NCBI GenBank assembly: GCA_029934735.1
Contig: JAOZLR010000055.1
Location: 1 to 11,693 of the forward strand
Origin: Bacteroidales bacterium
Lineage (GTDB): Bacteria > Bacteroidota > Bacteroidia > Bacteroidales > JAADJA01
Reading direction: 5' to 3'
DNA: 11,693 bases
This document shows, in pieces, positions 1-8,441 of the stretch. The notes below the pieces were generated by a model. It searched no databases. It was not told the DNA's origin and saw only the letters and a list, made by a program, of their open reading frames with translations. The number at the start of each line of letters is the position of its first letter. Position 1 is the stretch's first letter. A program made the position numbers and the translations under genes.

Positions 1-728
1 ATACCGACCCGAATCTTGCCAATGAGTTGTCGGATATTTATGCCTGGACAATTGATTTTTTTGGAATACAGAAGGGTGATTATTTTAAGGTAATATATGA
101 AGAGTTATTTGTGGATAGTGAGCCAATCGGGATAGGTAAGATTGAGTCTGCCCTGTTTCATCATTCCGGCCACGATTATTATGCTTTTTATTTTGTTCAG
201 GATAGTACAGGCGATTATTTTGATGAAGAGGCCAACAGCTTGCGTAAAACATTTCTAAAAGCACCATTGCGGTTCAAAAGAATTTCTTCACACTTTTCAT
301 ATAGTCGATTACACCCAATTTTAAAAGTCAGGAAACCTCATCTTGGTGTTGACTATGCTGCTGCATATGGCACACCTGTTCATGCTGTTGGGGACGGGCA
401 GGTTATTTTTGCACGACGTAAAGGAGCAAATGGTAATATGGTGAAAATAAAACATAATGGCACTTATACGACTGCCTATCTACACCTTGCAAAATTCGGC
501 AAAGGGATAAAGAATGGTGCTTATGTGAAACAGGGTGATGTTATTGGGTATGTTGGTAGTACCGGACGTTCTACAGGGCCTCATCTTGATTTCAGATTTT
601 ACCGTAATGGAAAAGCTATTGATCCTTTAAAAGTTAAATCGCCTCCTGCAAAACCTGTTGATTCAATAAATCTTGAGAAATATAAAAGTGAGGTTGATAA
701 GAATTTGGCAGAGCTAAACAATTTGTAA
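1..728 (+). CDS. M23-family metallopeptidase (LytM/lysostaphin-like), 5' end missing
   Basis: The reading frame is open through the left edge (first whole codon at 3), so the real start lies outside the window; the TTG at 27 is internal. M23 enzymes cut peptidoglycan cross-bridges or stem peptides, usually in the periplasm. After about 95 residues that resemble the N-terminal domain of Bacteroidota M23 proteins, the catalytic domain begins with a S-x-x-F-x-x-x-R-x-H-P type lead-in. It shows the HxxxD zinc motif (HLGVD, His codon 339-341, Asp codon 351-353), the YLHL histidine (483-485) and the GPHL histidine (582-584). The residue two after that last histidine, normally the third zinc ligand His in the HxH motif, is Asp here (588-590). 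The C-terminal tail of about 30 residues is charged. The missing N-terminus, including any signal peptide or membrane anchor, cannot be judged. Family assignment is firm; catalytic competence is not. Confidence 0.9.
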   Translation, partial: TDPNLANELSDIYAWTIDFFGIQKGDYFKVIYEELFVDSEPIGIGKIESALFHHSGHDYYAFYFVQDSTGDYFDEEANSLRKTFLKAPLRFKRISSHFSYSRLHPILKVRKPHLGVDYAAAYGTPVHAVGDGQVIFARRKGANGNMVKIKHNGTYTTAYLHLAKFGKGIKNGAYVKQGDVIGYVGSTGRSTGPHLDFRFYRNGKAIDPLKVKSPPAKPVDSINLEKYKSEVDKNLAELNNL

Positions 729-821
729 TTATACTAAGCCGACATAGAATTTTGTAACATAAAATGGCTTAGGGTAAAAGTTGGGGATTAATAATAAAAT
801 CCCATTTATTTGTTGCAAAAT

Positions 822-855
822 AAAAAAAAGGCCGGTCATCTGACCGGCCTTTTTT
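822..855. terminator. Bidirectional intrinsic terminator between convergent genes
   Basis: A perfect inverted repeat GGCCGGTCA (830-838) / TGACCGGCC (841-849) is flanked by eight A on the left (822-829) and six T on the right (850-855). In RNA the innermost A-T pair probably opens to leave an eight-pair GC-rich stem and a four-base loop. Read rightward it ends the M23 transcript; read leftward it ends the SusC/SusD transcript just past the SusD stop. The rest of the spacer, 729-821, shows nothing recognisable. Confidence 0.9.
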
Positions 856-871
856 AATGTAGGAAAATATT

Positions 872-2335
872 TTAATTAACGTCTCTAAGATCCCACCACA
901 TTTGCTGTCCCCAGTAATAGTCAACTATACCTGATGTAACAGCACTAATGTTGGCACCATTCAGATTATACTCACTTGTTGGGTAAGGATAACGGAACGG
1001 AGGTCTGTCGTGACTTTGGTATGGAGATCCAACAGCTTCATACATAAGAGGAACATCTGTTCTTCTGCATTCTGCCCAAACCTCTTCACCTTGTTTGAAA
1101 ATAGAAATCCATTTCTGGAAATGAATTTGCTTGACATCATCACTCCATGCAACTGTTGCACTGGCAAGATATGTATCAATATCAGCCTGCTCAATTCCAT
1201 TTTCCTCCATAGAAGCTGTAATACCGGCTTTGTAAGCAGTCTCAACATCTACTCCTCCATTGTTAAATCCTTTCACAGCTGCTTCAGCTTTGTAGAATTC
1301 AATTTCACAATATCTCATAAAAGGGCTGAATCCGGCAGCATCATTACGGAAACGGGTTCCAATTCTTGAGATTGTTGACAATTCAGGATTAACACTAGCT
1401 CCTGCTTCTACTCCGACATACTCTCCATCCTCATTCGGATGAGCATAAACGGGAAGTCTCGGGTCGGCAAGACCTTTAAGAGTGTCGATGAGTACATCAC
1501 ACATACCGTGGTCATCACGTGTCTCGCTGTTTTCCATCCAGGGCTCTTTATAAGGAGCAGCTCCGGGCCACCACAGAAATGCATTATCATCGTTACTTGA
1601 CATTACAGGATATTTTTCCGGATTGCCAAAAACTTTACTGAATATATTCCCAGCAGTGGAAGCATCCACATCAGAAATCCTGATAGCAATTCTTAAACGT
1701 AAAGAGTTGCAGAATTTTTGCCATTTTACAACATCACCATTAAAAAGAATATCTCCTTCACCCAAATTGGAAGTCAGACTAACCGGGTCAAAAAGATCGG
1801 CAGCTTGCTCAAGCTGGCTGATCATACCCATATAAATGGATTGCTGATCGTCATACTTAGGATTGGTAATTTCGTTTTCTCCCATTAACGCTTCCGAATA
1901 AGGAACAGCCTTCCACATATCTGTTGTCATCTGCATCATAAAAACCTGAAAAGTCATTGCAGCAGCTTTTAGATTAGGATTACTTTCCGCCTCAGCAAGC
2001 TCCATTGCTTTTTTAAGGTCATTCATAGTCAGATACATATTTGCCCAGGCATTGTTAACTGTACTTTCTCTGAATTCATATCTTGCTTCGTCAATATACT
2101 GGATTTTACTTACCTGACCACCATAGCTCAGGAAATTATTCATCCCCATCCAGTCATCAAAGAAGTTATCGCCGCAATATCTCAGCGAATAGGCGAGAAT
2201 ATTGGTCGCAGGTGCTTCGGTTGGTTCGTTCGGATTGGTGTTCATCTCTTCCCAGTCTTTCGTACATGATGTGAAAGTGAAGATTAACCCAAATACCAAC
2301 AATACTTTGAGATTTAATATTTTTTTCATTTTCAT
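872..2335 (-). CDS. SusD-like_2 family outer-membrane nutrient-binding lipoprotein
   Basis: This 487-residue protein is the surface-exposed substrate-binding partner of the SusC-like transporter encoded just upstream. SusD proteins close over the SusC barrel as a lid and deliver ligand. Residues 1-23 form a lipoprotein signal peptide ending in FTSC, with the lipidated Cys at 24. TKDWEE follows, an acidic stretch fitting the Bacteroidota lipoprotein export signal to the cell surface. The NTNPNEPTEAP segment right after it, and the FYKAEAAVKGF segment near residue 350, are typical of the SusD-like_2 branch rather than the classic starch-binding SusD. Length is normal for the family. The ATG at 2335 is 27 nt after the SusC stop, so the two are probably co-transcribed. 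No strong Shine-Dalgarno is visible, usual for this phylum. The ligand cannot be read from the sequence. Confidence 0.93.
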   Translation of the reverse strand: MKMKKILNLKVLLVFGLIFTFTSCTKDWEEMNTNPNEPTEAPATNILAYSLRYCGDNFFDDWMGMNNFLSYGGQVSKIQYIDEARYEFRESTVNNAWANMYLTMNDLKKAMELAEAESNPNLKAAAMTFQVFMMQMTTDMWKAVPYSEALMGENEITNPKYDDQQSIYMGMISQLEQAADLFDPVSLTSNLGEGDILFNGDVVKWQKFCNSLRLRIAIRISDVDASTAGNIFSKVFGNPEKYPVMSSNDDNAFLWWPGAAPYKEPWMENSETRDDHGMCDVLIDTLKGLADPRLPVYAHPNEDGEYVGVEAGASVNPELSTISRIGTRFRNDAAGFSPFMRYCEIEFYKAEAAVKGFNNGGVDVETAYKAGITASMEENGIEQADIDTYLASATVAWSDDVKQIHFQKWISIFKQGEEVWAECRRTDVPLMYEAVGSPYQSHDRPPFRYPYPTSEYNLNGANISAVTSGIVDYYWGQQMWWDLRDVN

Positions 2336-2362
2336 AAATTTTTAAATTATAAATTAACCTTA

Positions 2363-5300
2363 TTAAAAAACAATACTCAGTTTGTAACCAAAACTACGTG
2401 TTGAAGGTAACTGGAATTGTTCCAGGCCAACTCCGCTGTTGCCTGTACCGAATCCGGTTTCAGGATCAATTTTCATTCTGTTACTCTTATCAACATATAT
2501 AAGAGCCAGGTTTCTTCCAATAAAGGATAGGTTTGCTGACTGAATCCATTTAACCTCAGTAAACCATTTTTGTGGCATTTGCCATGTTAATACCAGCTCT
2601 CTGAATTTAATGTAAGTACCGTCAATGATTGAAGGCTCCTGGAATCCCCAGTATCCTTCGTACCAATCCTGGGCACTAACAGTAGTTTCGTTTGTAACCA
2701 TTGAAGTGGCATCAACTCCGCCTGCATCGGTATATTGAACGTTTCCATCACCATTAATATAACCATAAACGCCTTCAGGTACAAAACCGTTTTCGCGGAT
2801 ACCATCATCAGTAGTAAAATTAGCAACACCTGCATAAGCACCGAACCAATCGGTTACGCTGAAAATATCACCACCAACTCTTCCGTCAAACAGAAAGCTT
2901 AAAGTAAACTCTTTATACCTTAAAGTGTTTCTGAAACCCCAGTTGAAATCAGGGTTGATGTTTCCAAGAACTTCAGGCTCAGGTGTGTGAACAGGAAGCC
3001 CTGTTGCAGGATTTATTAACATACGTCCATCTGATGATCTTGCATAAGCACCACCTTTTATTTGACCATAAGGTTCACCTGGGCGGGCTTCAATTGTAAG
3101 GCCTCCCCATGAGCTTGAAATTTGGTATGCCTCTAGGTCGCCATATAATTCATTAACTTTATTTGTATTCTTTGCCATGTTAACAGTAGCATCCCAGTTA
3201 AGTCCATCCTTTGATTTTATTATTTTACCATAGATCATAAGTTCCATACCATGATTCTGAATTTCACCTGCATTAATAAGCATTTGCTCAAATCCTGAAG
3301 AGTTTGAAATGTCAACTCCAAGAATCTGGTCTCTTGTTACAGCATTATAGTATGTAAAGTCAATACCTAACCTGTTTTTGAAGAATTTAAGTTCTGTACC
3401 AAATTCATAACTTGTTGTTTGTTCCGGTTGGAGACTTAAAGGCGGCATTACGCGTGCATAGTGATATTGAGCTACACCGTTGAATGCATCCAGAATTGGA
3501 GTGTAAGTAAGTTTGGTTCTGTATGGGTCTGTATCATTACCAACTTTTGCCCAGCTACCTCTGATCTTACCAAATGATAAAATGTTTTCGCTTATATCAA
3601 AGCTCTCGGTGAATACCCAGGATAAACCAACTGATGGGTAGAAGTATGACCAATTGTCACTTGGAAGAGTGGAGCTCCAGTCGTTACGTGCTGTTACATC
3701 AAGAAACAGTGCCCGTTTGAAACCCAAAGATGCAGTACCATATATACTGTTTGTCTCTTTCTCACTTCTATACATTGAAGTAGTTGCATTACCTCTTACG
3801 TTTGCAATTGTATAAAAATCAGGAACAGTTAGTTCAGATGCTTCCAAATACATATTCTGATTTTTGTTATTCCTGTAGTTTGCACCAACTGTGACATTAA
3901 GAGAAAAGTCATTTGACAGGTCTTTTCCAAATATTAACATCAGGTCTGCATTGGTTTCGTTGGCATAAAGTTGTCTTTGCCAGAATTTACCACCATAACT
4001 TGATTCATTAGACATATCAGCAACAACGTGTTTTCTGTATTCGTTATAGAAGTCAGTACCTACACGAGCCATAACACTTAAATAATCAGTAAATCTATAT
4101 GTTAGATTTATGTTTCCAAATCCTCTGTCACGTGTTCTTGATGTTGTGTTTTTATAAACTGTCCAGTATGGGTTGTTATGATAATTTGTGTTCCAGTTGT
4201 AAGGATTTCCCCAAGGGTTTAACTCATCATAATTTTCCCTAAGGTTGTTCATATTGACCTGACGTCCAAACCAACCACCGATAGACTGCATAACGTTATT
4301 TGCATCGTAACCACCACCCGGCAGGTTGTCACTCTTATTTCTTACATAACTAAGAGATGCATTAGCAGTAAACTTTTCAGTTAGATTCATTGTTCCGTTA
4401 AAAGAAACATTGGTTCTGTTAAGGTCTGTATTTGGAACAGCCCCTTTCTGATTCAAATTATTAATAGAGAGTCTCATAAAAGCTTTTTCAGAACCGCCTG
4501 TTATAGCAAGACTGTTTGAACATGTTCTTCCTGTTGTGAAGAAGTCCTGTACATTATCAGGTTGTGAAACCCAGGGTGTTTGCTCGTAAACCGGTATTCC
4601 GTCAGCACCCATTGAATAAGGGCTGTCGAACTGACGGAGATTAAGACCGGCATCCAGTCTTGGCCCCCAACTTTCGTCCATACCATCCCAAACTCCGTTA
4701 CCTGTACCGTCATAAAATGAGAAGCCTTCATTTTCAGCATACTCCTGATAACTGTTATATCCGGAACTTTGGTTGTAATAGTATTCACTTCCCAGGTAAC
4801 CCTGTCCGTATTCATTTTGATATTTAGGAATGATGTAAACATTATCCCAGGTACAAGAGTTTGAGAATTCAACACCGATAGTTCTCTTACCTTCACCGAC
4901 TGATTTTGTACCTTTTTTCGTAGTGATAAGAATCACGCCATTGGCACCACGACTACCATAAAGAGCAGAAGCACTAGCACCTTTCAGTACACTAACAGAC
5001 TCAATGTTGTCAGGGTCAATGTCCATTGCAGAGTTACCAAAGTCAGCACCTTCCCATTGGGAAACATTTGATTCGGTATTGATTATAGGAATACCATCAA
5101 CTACAAACAGGGGTTGGTTGTTTCCAAAGGAGCTGTTACCACGAATAACAATACGTGAGGAAGAACCTACGGCACCTGTTGCATTAGTAATCTGAACTCC
5201 GGCTACTTTCCCCTGGAGTGCATTTACAACGTTTGATTCCCGTGCTTCAGTAATTTCGTCTCCTTTAACATCCTGAACTGAATAACCCAGGGCTTTTTTC

Positions 5301-5647
5301 TCCCTGGAAATACCAAGAGCAGTTACAATAACTCCTTCCAGGTCCAGCATGTCGGATTGCATACTAACATCGATTGTGGTTTTGTCTCCAACCTCAACCG
5401 ATACAGTTTCCATACCCACAAACTTGAACACAAGTACATTGTACTTTGCGTCAAAAGATAATTCGTAATGCCCATCCAGGTCAGTAGTCGTACCGATTGT
5501 AGTACCTTGAACCTGTACAGTTGCTCCCGGAATTCCCAAGCCATCGTCGGCACCGGTAACTGTTCCTGAAACAACTTTTGTTTGAGCTTGCAACGCTTGC
5601 ATTCCTACCAGAAATAAAAATGCAAGAAAAAGGGTAAACTTTCTCAT
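2363..5647 (-). CDS. SusC/RagA-family TonB-linked outer-membrane transporter
   Basis: This 1094-residue protein is a TonB-dependent barrel that imports a glycan, peptide or other bulky nutrient with its SusD partner, energised by TonB/ExbBD. A signal peptide covers about residues 1-21 (cleavage near ALQA-Q). A carboxypeptidase-regulatory-like beta-sandwich follows at about 25-97 (GTVTGADDGLGIPGATV, then TTTDLDGHYEL). The plug spans about 113-245 with the SusC signature around residues 178-188 (QPLFVVDGIPI) and a GVILITTKKG end. The remainder is the 22-strand barrel. The chain ends in Phe (GYKLSIVF), the expected outer-membrane assembly signal. Size and domain order are normal and the frame is intact. 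No glycoside hydrolase, peptidase or sigma/anti-sigma pair lies beside it, so the substrate remains unassigned; PUL membership is not supported by this window. Confidence 0.95.
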   Translation of the reverse strand: MRKFTLFLAFLFLVGMQALQAQTKVVSGTVTGADDGLGIPGATVQVQGTTIGTTTDLDGHYELSFDAKYNVLVFKFVGMETVSVEVGDKTTIDVSMQSDMLDLEGVIVTALGISREKKALGYSVQDVKGDEITEARESNVVNALQGKVAGVQITNATGAVGSSSRIVIRGNSSFGNNQPLFVVDGIPIINTESNVSQWEGADFGNSAMDIDPDNIESVSVLKGASASALYGSRGANGVILITTKKGTKSVGEGKRTIGVEFSNSCTWDNVYIIPKYQNEYGQGYLGSEYYYNQSSGYNSYQEYAENEGFSFYDGTGNGVWDGMDESWGPRLDAGLNLRQFDSPYSMGADGIPVYEQTPWVSQPDNVQDFFTTGRTCSNSLAITGGSEKAFMRLSINNLNQKGAVPNTDLNRTNVSFNGTMNLTEKFTANASLSYVRNKSDNLPGGGYDANNVMQSIGGWFGRQVNMNNLRENYDELNPWGNPYNWNTNYHNNPYWTVYKNTTSRTRDRGFGNINLTYRFTDYLSVMARVGTDFYNEYRKHVVADMSNESSYGGKFWQRQLYANETNADLMLIFGKDLSNDFSLNVTVGANYRNNKNQNMYLEASELTVPDFYTIANVRGNATTSMYRSEKETNSIYGTASLGFKRALFLDVTARNDWSSTLPSDNWSYFYPSVGLSWVFTESFDISENILSFGKIRGSWAKVGNDTDPYRTKLTYTPILDAFNGVAQYHYARVMPPLSLQPEQTTSYEFGTELKFFKNRLGIDFTYYNAVTRDQILGVDISNSSGFEQMLINAGEIQNHGMELMIYGKIIKSKDGLNWDATVNMAKNTNKVNELYGDLEAYQISSSWGGLTIEARPGEPYGQIKGGAYARSSDGRMLINPATGLPVHTPEPEVLGNINPDFNWGFRNTLRYKEFTLSFLFDGRVGGDIFSVTDWFGAYAGVANFTTDDGIRENGFVPEGVYGYINGDGNVQYTDAGGVDATSMVTNETTVSAQDWYEGYWGFQEPSIIDGTYIKFRELVLTWQMPQKWFTEVKWIQSANLSFIGRNLALIYVDKSNRMKIDPETGFGTGNSGVGLEQFQLPSTRSFGYKLSIVF

Positions 5648-5722
5648 AACAAAATAATTTTAGTTAGCAAATAATTTATTTAATAATATAATGAAATAAC
5701 AAATTGTTAAAAAATTTATATG

Positions 5723-5754
5723 CAAATTATTTTAAAGAACGTCATAAAACACAA
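5723..5754 (-). promoter_or_regulatory. Candidate promoter of the SusC/SusD operon
   Basis: The spacer 5648-5920 is 273 nt, very AT-rich and free of any convincing gene. On the minus strand it holds TTG (5754-5752), 21 nt, then ATAATTTG (5730-5723). The second box is an imperfect fit to the Bacteroidota -7 element TAnnTTTG: TA and TTTG are there, but one base closer together. It would start transcription about 70 nt before the SusC ATG. I saw no exact consensus elsewhere in the spacer and no obvious hairpin or riboswitch. Confidence 0.33.
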
Positions 5755-5920
5755 TAGATGTTATAAAATCTGTGCCGAAAATAGGTAATAGACGTAACAT
5801 ATACAAGTAAAAAAAATATATTAATCAACAATAGAGTATTAATAACTTAATATTTACTTTTATAATTACAGATGTATCAAAAAACTACAGCACTATTTAT
5901 ATTGATATCTATATTTAAAA

Positions 5921-6385
5921 TCACTCACTATTTTCAACTTTAGCCTGCTTTATTTTACCGGGATTAATCATCTTTCTAATCTTAACCGAGTAAAAAAACA
6001 TTAAAAGCACAATGCCAATTAATACTATATATTCAGTCATATAGCCATACCCTGAAAAAAGTAAAACAAAAATAGTAATAATTGTTAGACCAAAATAGAT
6101 TATAAATCCTTTGTACTTTAATTTCCAAATTAGCAAACCGCTCCAGAAGGTAAAACCAAAAATAAGAAGAGCGGTAACAGACATTATTAATACTTTGATT
6201 TCATCATAATTCCGGTTAGGTAAATAATCATTAAGGACTTCTGTAACCCACTTATAATTAATAGATAATATAAGGGTTATTAATGTTAAAGCACCTGAAT
6301 ATGTTAAAATCACGATATTTAATACAGATAGGAAAATGGGTCTTTTTGAAAGGGGTTCCGGATTTGTTGAAATAGCCTTATTCAT
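5921..6385 (-). CDS. Small four-helix membrane protein of unknown function (paralogue A)
   Basis: I do not recognise a named family for this 154-residue protein. It is an integral inner-membrane protein by composition: hydrophobic helices at about 17-42, 65-88, 92-112 and 117-134, a short N-terminal tail with a KRP turn before helix 1, and a basic C-terminal tail (KIRKMINPGKIKQAK). No catalytic motif, signal peptide or metal-binding cluster is visible. It follows the similar gene at 6417-6833 by 31 nt on the same strand, and the two share features at matching places: (K/E)RP before helix 1, an IW/MWK..KxGF turn between helices 2 and 3, and a YS...(R/K)KM end. The pair is therefore probably a tandem duplication and one transcription unit. 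The ATG at 6385 is a good start. Real gene likely; function unknown. Confidence 0.8.
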   Translation of the reverse strand: MNKAISTNPEPLSKRPIFLSVLNIVILTYSGALTLITLILSINYKWVTEVLNDYLPNRNYDEIKVLIMSVTALLIFGFTFWSGLLIWKLKYKGFIIYFGLTIITIFVLLFSGYGYMTEYIVLIGIVLLMFFYSVKIRKMINPGKIKQAKVENSE

Positions 6386-6416
6386 AATAGTTATAAATTA
6401 CAAAAGAGATAAAAAA

Positions 6417-6833
6417 TCAGGTCATTTTCTTGAGATTTGTGCTGTATGCGAATATGAAAGCGGCTGTAACCAATAGCGGCAGGATTGAAAACTGATAGTT
6501 TGGAATTGTAGTTAAGGGTAAAATAATAAGAAAAATCTGGGATGCAGTATATAAATGAAACCCTGTTTTTCGCCTTTTCCACATCAGAATTGCGCCCATA
6601 ATGGATATTGTATAAAGTACAAAACCAATTGTAAAGTAGCTTTTTTTTGCCGACAAGATTACTTCTACACCTGGAAAGTCGTAAACCTCCTTAACAATTT
6701 TCATAACTTCATCGTGCGACATTGATACAAAAAGAAAAGAGAATGCACTCATACCACTTCCAATGAATGTCAGTATTAACAGAACTGTTATCAGCACAGG
6801 CCTTTCCGGTTTTTTATTTTCATCAATTTCCAA
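6417..6833 (-). CDS. Small four-helix membrane protein of unknown function (paralogue B, TTG start)
   Basis: This 138-residue protein is predicted to sit in the inner membrane with helices at about 12-37, 66-85, 92-108 and 113-131. A polar loop of about 28 residues between helices 1 and 2 is the largest outside part. The start is unusual: no in-frame ATG precedes helix 1, an in-frame stop lies only four codons upstream (6843-6845), and the first internal Met is at residue 28 inside helix 1. TTG at 6833 is therefore the best start. The N-terminus it gives (ENKKPERP) matches the KRP approach to helix 1 in the downstream paralogue. The gene lies 84 nt after hutH and beyond its terminator, so it probably has its own promoter. 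A weak candidate, TTCCTTTG on the minus strand at 6877-6870, has one mismatch and no clear -33 box. Function unknown. Confidence 0.75.
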   Translation of the reverse strand: MEIDENKKPERPVLITVLLILTFIGSGMSAFSFLFVSMSHDEVMKIVKEVYDFPGVEVILSAKKSYFTIGFVLYTISIMGAILMWKRRKTGFHLYTASQIFLIILPLTTIPNYQFSILPLLVTAAFIFAYSTNLKKMT

Positions 6834-6880
6834 AGTGCGACTTTATTAATTTATATGAGAAACTAAATACAAAGGAAATG

Positions 6881-6908
6881 AAAAAAGCTACTCAGATGAG
6901 CAGCTTTT
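6881..6908 (-). terminator. Intrinsic terminator of hutH
   Basis: Read on the minus strand, ten nucleotides after the hutH stop, AAAAGCTGCTC (6908-6898) and GAGTAGCTTTT (6893-6883) pair around the loop ATCT, with one internal mismatch. The run continues into six T in total (6886-6881). This is a standard hairpin plus T-tract and should separate hutH from the membrane-protein genes downstream. Confidence 0.75.
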
Positions 6909-6917
6909 CCAAAATTC

Positions 6918-8441
6918 CTATTCCAGTTCTCCAATTTCCTTTTCAACCTCTTCAAGTATTTCGCAGGATTTAACCAGCTCTTTCATTGCATTATGGTCGT
7001 TATACAGAGGGCGGTCAATATCAAGAAAATCAACATACTTGCGGACAACCTCTTTTGCTTTGGTAACCCCTTTGCCGAAGTTATACTCCCTGAAGTCAAG
7101 AGCCTGGGCAGCAGCCATAAATTCAATTCCCAGAATTCCGTAAGCATTATCAAGGATCTGGAAATTCTTTATAGCAGTATTCATTCCCATTGAAACGAAA
7201 TCTTCCTGATCAGCAGCCGCAGGTATTGATTGAACTGAAGCCGGAGCCGAAAGAATACGTTGCTCAACAATCTGCATATCTGCTGTATATTGGCTCAGCA
7301 TAAGCCCTGAGAACATACCTGCTCCTTTTGTCAGGAAGGGCGGAAGTCCAACGCTAAGAGCAGGATTGTTCAATCTGTTCATTCGGCGTTCTGACATAAC
7401 TGATACCATAGTGATAGCTATTCCGGCCATATCCATAGGTAGCGAAACCGGTGTTCCCTGGAAGTTTGCTCCTGAGAGTTGCATGTTTTCATCAGGGAAA
7501 AATATTGGGTTATCGCCAACACCATTTAGTTCAATTTCAACCTGTGAGCGTGCATAGTCAAGGGCGTCGCGTGCAGCCCCGATAACCTGGGGTGTTGAAC
7601 GCATAGAATATGCATCCTGTACTTTGTGTGGAACTCTGCCTTCTTTTAAATCGCCACCACTTACAAGCCTGTTAATGTTTTCAGCACTTTTGACAGCTCC
7701 TTTAAATCCTCTTACCTCGTGTAATTTTTTCGTGTATGGCCCCATATTGGCTTTCAAGGCTTCGAGCGACATAGCTGCTGCAATTTCAGCCTGATTAAGC
7801 CAGTGGAAGGCATCATATAGAAACAGTGCACTCATAGCTGTCAGGACATTTGAGCCGTTGATAATTCCAAGTCCGTCTCTTGCCATAAGTCCGGGAGTTT
7901 TAATTCCTGCCTTTTTCATTGCATCTTTTCCCGATAAAAGTTCACCTTTATAAAAGGCCTTCCCTTCTCCCATCATTAACAATGCAATTTGTGACATAGG
8001 AGCCAGATCGCCAGAAGCTCCGACAGAGCCTTTCCTGCAAACAGAAGGTGTTACTCCTTTATTAAGCATTTCGACGAGTGTGAGAGTTATTTCCGGGCGG
8101 ATTCCCGAATTTCCGTGTGCATGAACATTAATCCTGCCCAGCATAGCACCTCTTACATAATCAAGTGGCATTGGTTCACCAATACCGGCAGCATGATTAT
8201 AAATCAGGTATTTCTGGAAATCCTTAACCTGGTCATCATTGAGAACTACTTCCGAAAATTCACCGATACCTGTGTTAACTCCGTACATTATTTCATGCTT
8301 TTCTATTTTTTCCTCAAGCATAGTACGGCACTTTTTTATTCTTTCAAGAGCATCTGGATGAAGCTCAACTTTTTCGTTGTGGCGGGCAACTTTGACAATA
8401 TCTTCAATTGTCAGACCCGATCCTTTTACTATATATGTCAT
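6918..8441 (-). CDS. hutH: Histidine ammonia-lyase (MIO-dependent)
   Basis: HutH removes ammonia from L-histidine to give urocanate, the first step of histidine breakdown in the cytoplasm. The 507-residue length is right for the family. The Ala-Ser-Gly triad that cyclises to the MIO cofactor is at 142-144 within GSVGASGDLAP. Other active-site residues known from characterised HutH align well: Tyr53 (YGVNTG), His83 (NHAAGIGEP), Asn195 (IINGSN), Gln275/Tyr278/Arg281 (QDAYSMR), Phe327 (NFQG) and Glu413 (DQED). His83 and the QED glutamate favour histidine over phenylalanine or tyrosine, where the matching position is usually Asn. Some segments are less typical (NH instead of SH before AAG, VQSIP instead of VDSIP, NFQG instead of NFHG), so a different amino acid is possible. 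No hutU, hutI, hutG or ftcD is adjacent. ATG at 8441 is the start. Confidence 0.9.
   Translation of the reverse strand: MTYIVKGSGLTIEDIVKVARHNEKVELHPDALERIKKCRTMLEEKIEKHEIMYGVNTGIGEFSEVVLNDDQVKDFQKYLIYNHAAGIGEPMPLDYVRGAMLGRINVHAHGNSGIRPEITLTLVEMLNKGVTPSVCRKGSVGASGDLAPMSQIALLMMGEGKAFYKGELLSGKDAMKKAGIKTPGLMARDGLGIINGSNVLTAMSALFLYDAFHWLNQAEIAAAMSLEALKANMGPYTKKLHEVRGFKGAVKSAENINRLVSGGDLKEGRVPHKVQDAYSMRSTPQVIGAARDALDYARSQVEIELNGVGDNPIFFPDENMQLSGANFQGTPVSLPMDMAGIAITMVSVMSERRMNRLNNPALSVGLPPFLTKGAGMFSGLMLSQYTADMQIVEQRILSAPASVQSIPAAADQEDFVSMGMNTAIKNFQILDNAYGILGIEFMAAAQALDFREYNFGKGVTKAKEVVRKYVDFLDIDRPLYNDHNAMKELVKSCEILEEVEKEIGELE

Noticed and set aside
1010..1369. 119-codon plus-strand open frame opposite the SusD gene
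   Set aside because: It is fully antisense to a well-supported SusD coding region, has no family features and low-complexity composition; a shadow frame.
4501..4896. 131-codon minus-strand frame inside the SusC gene
   Set aside because: It is an alternative frame of the SusC barrel coding sequence with no recognisable domain.
5648..5920. Possible riboswitch or small RNA in the SusC leader
   Set aside because: No GC-rich hairpins or conserved RNA motif could be seen; the sequence is nearly all A/T.
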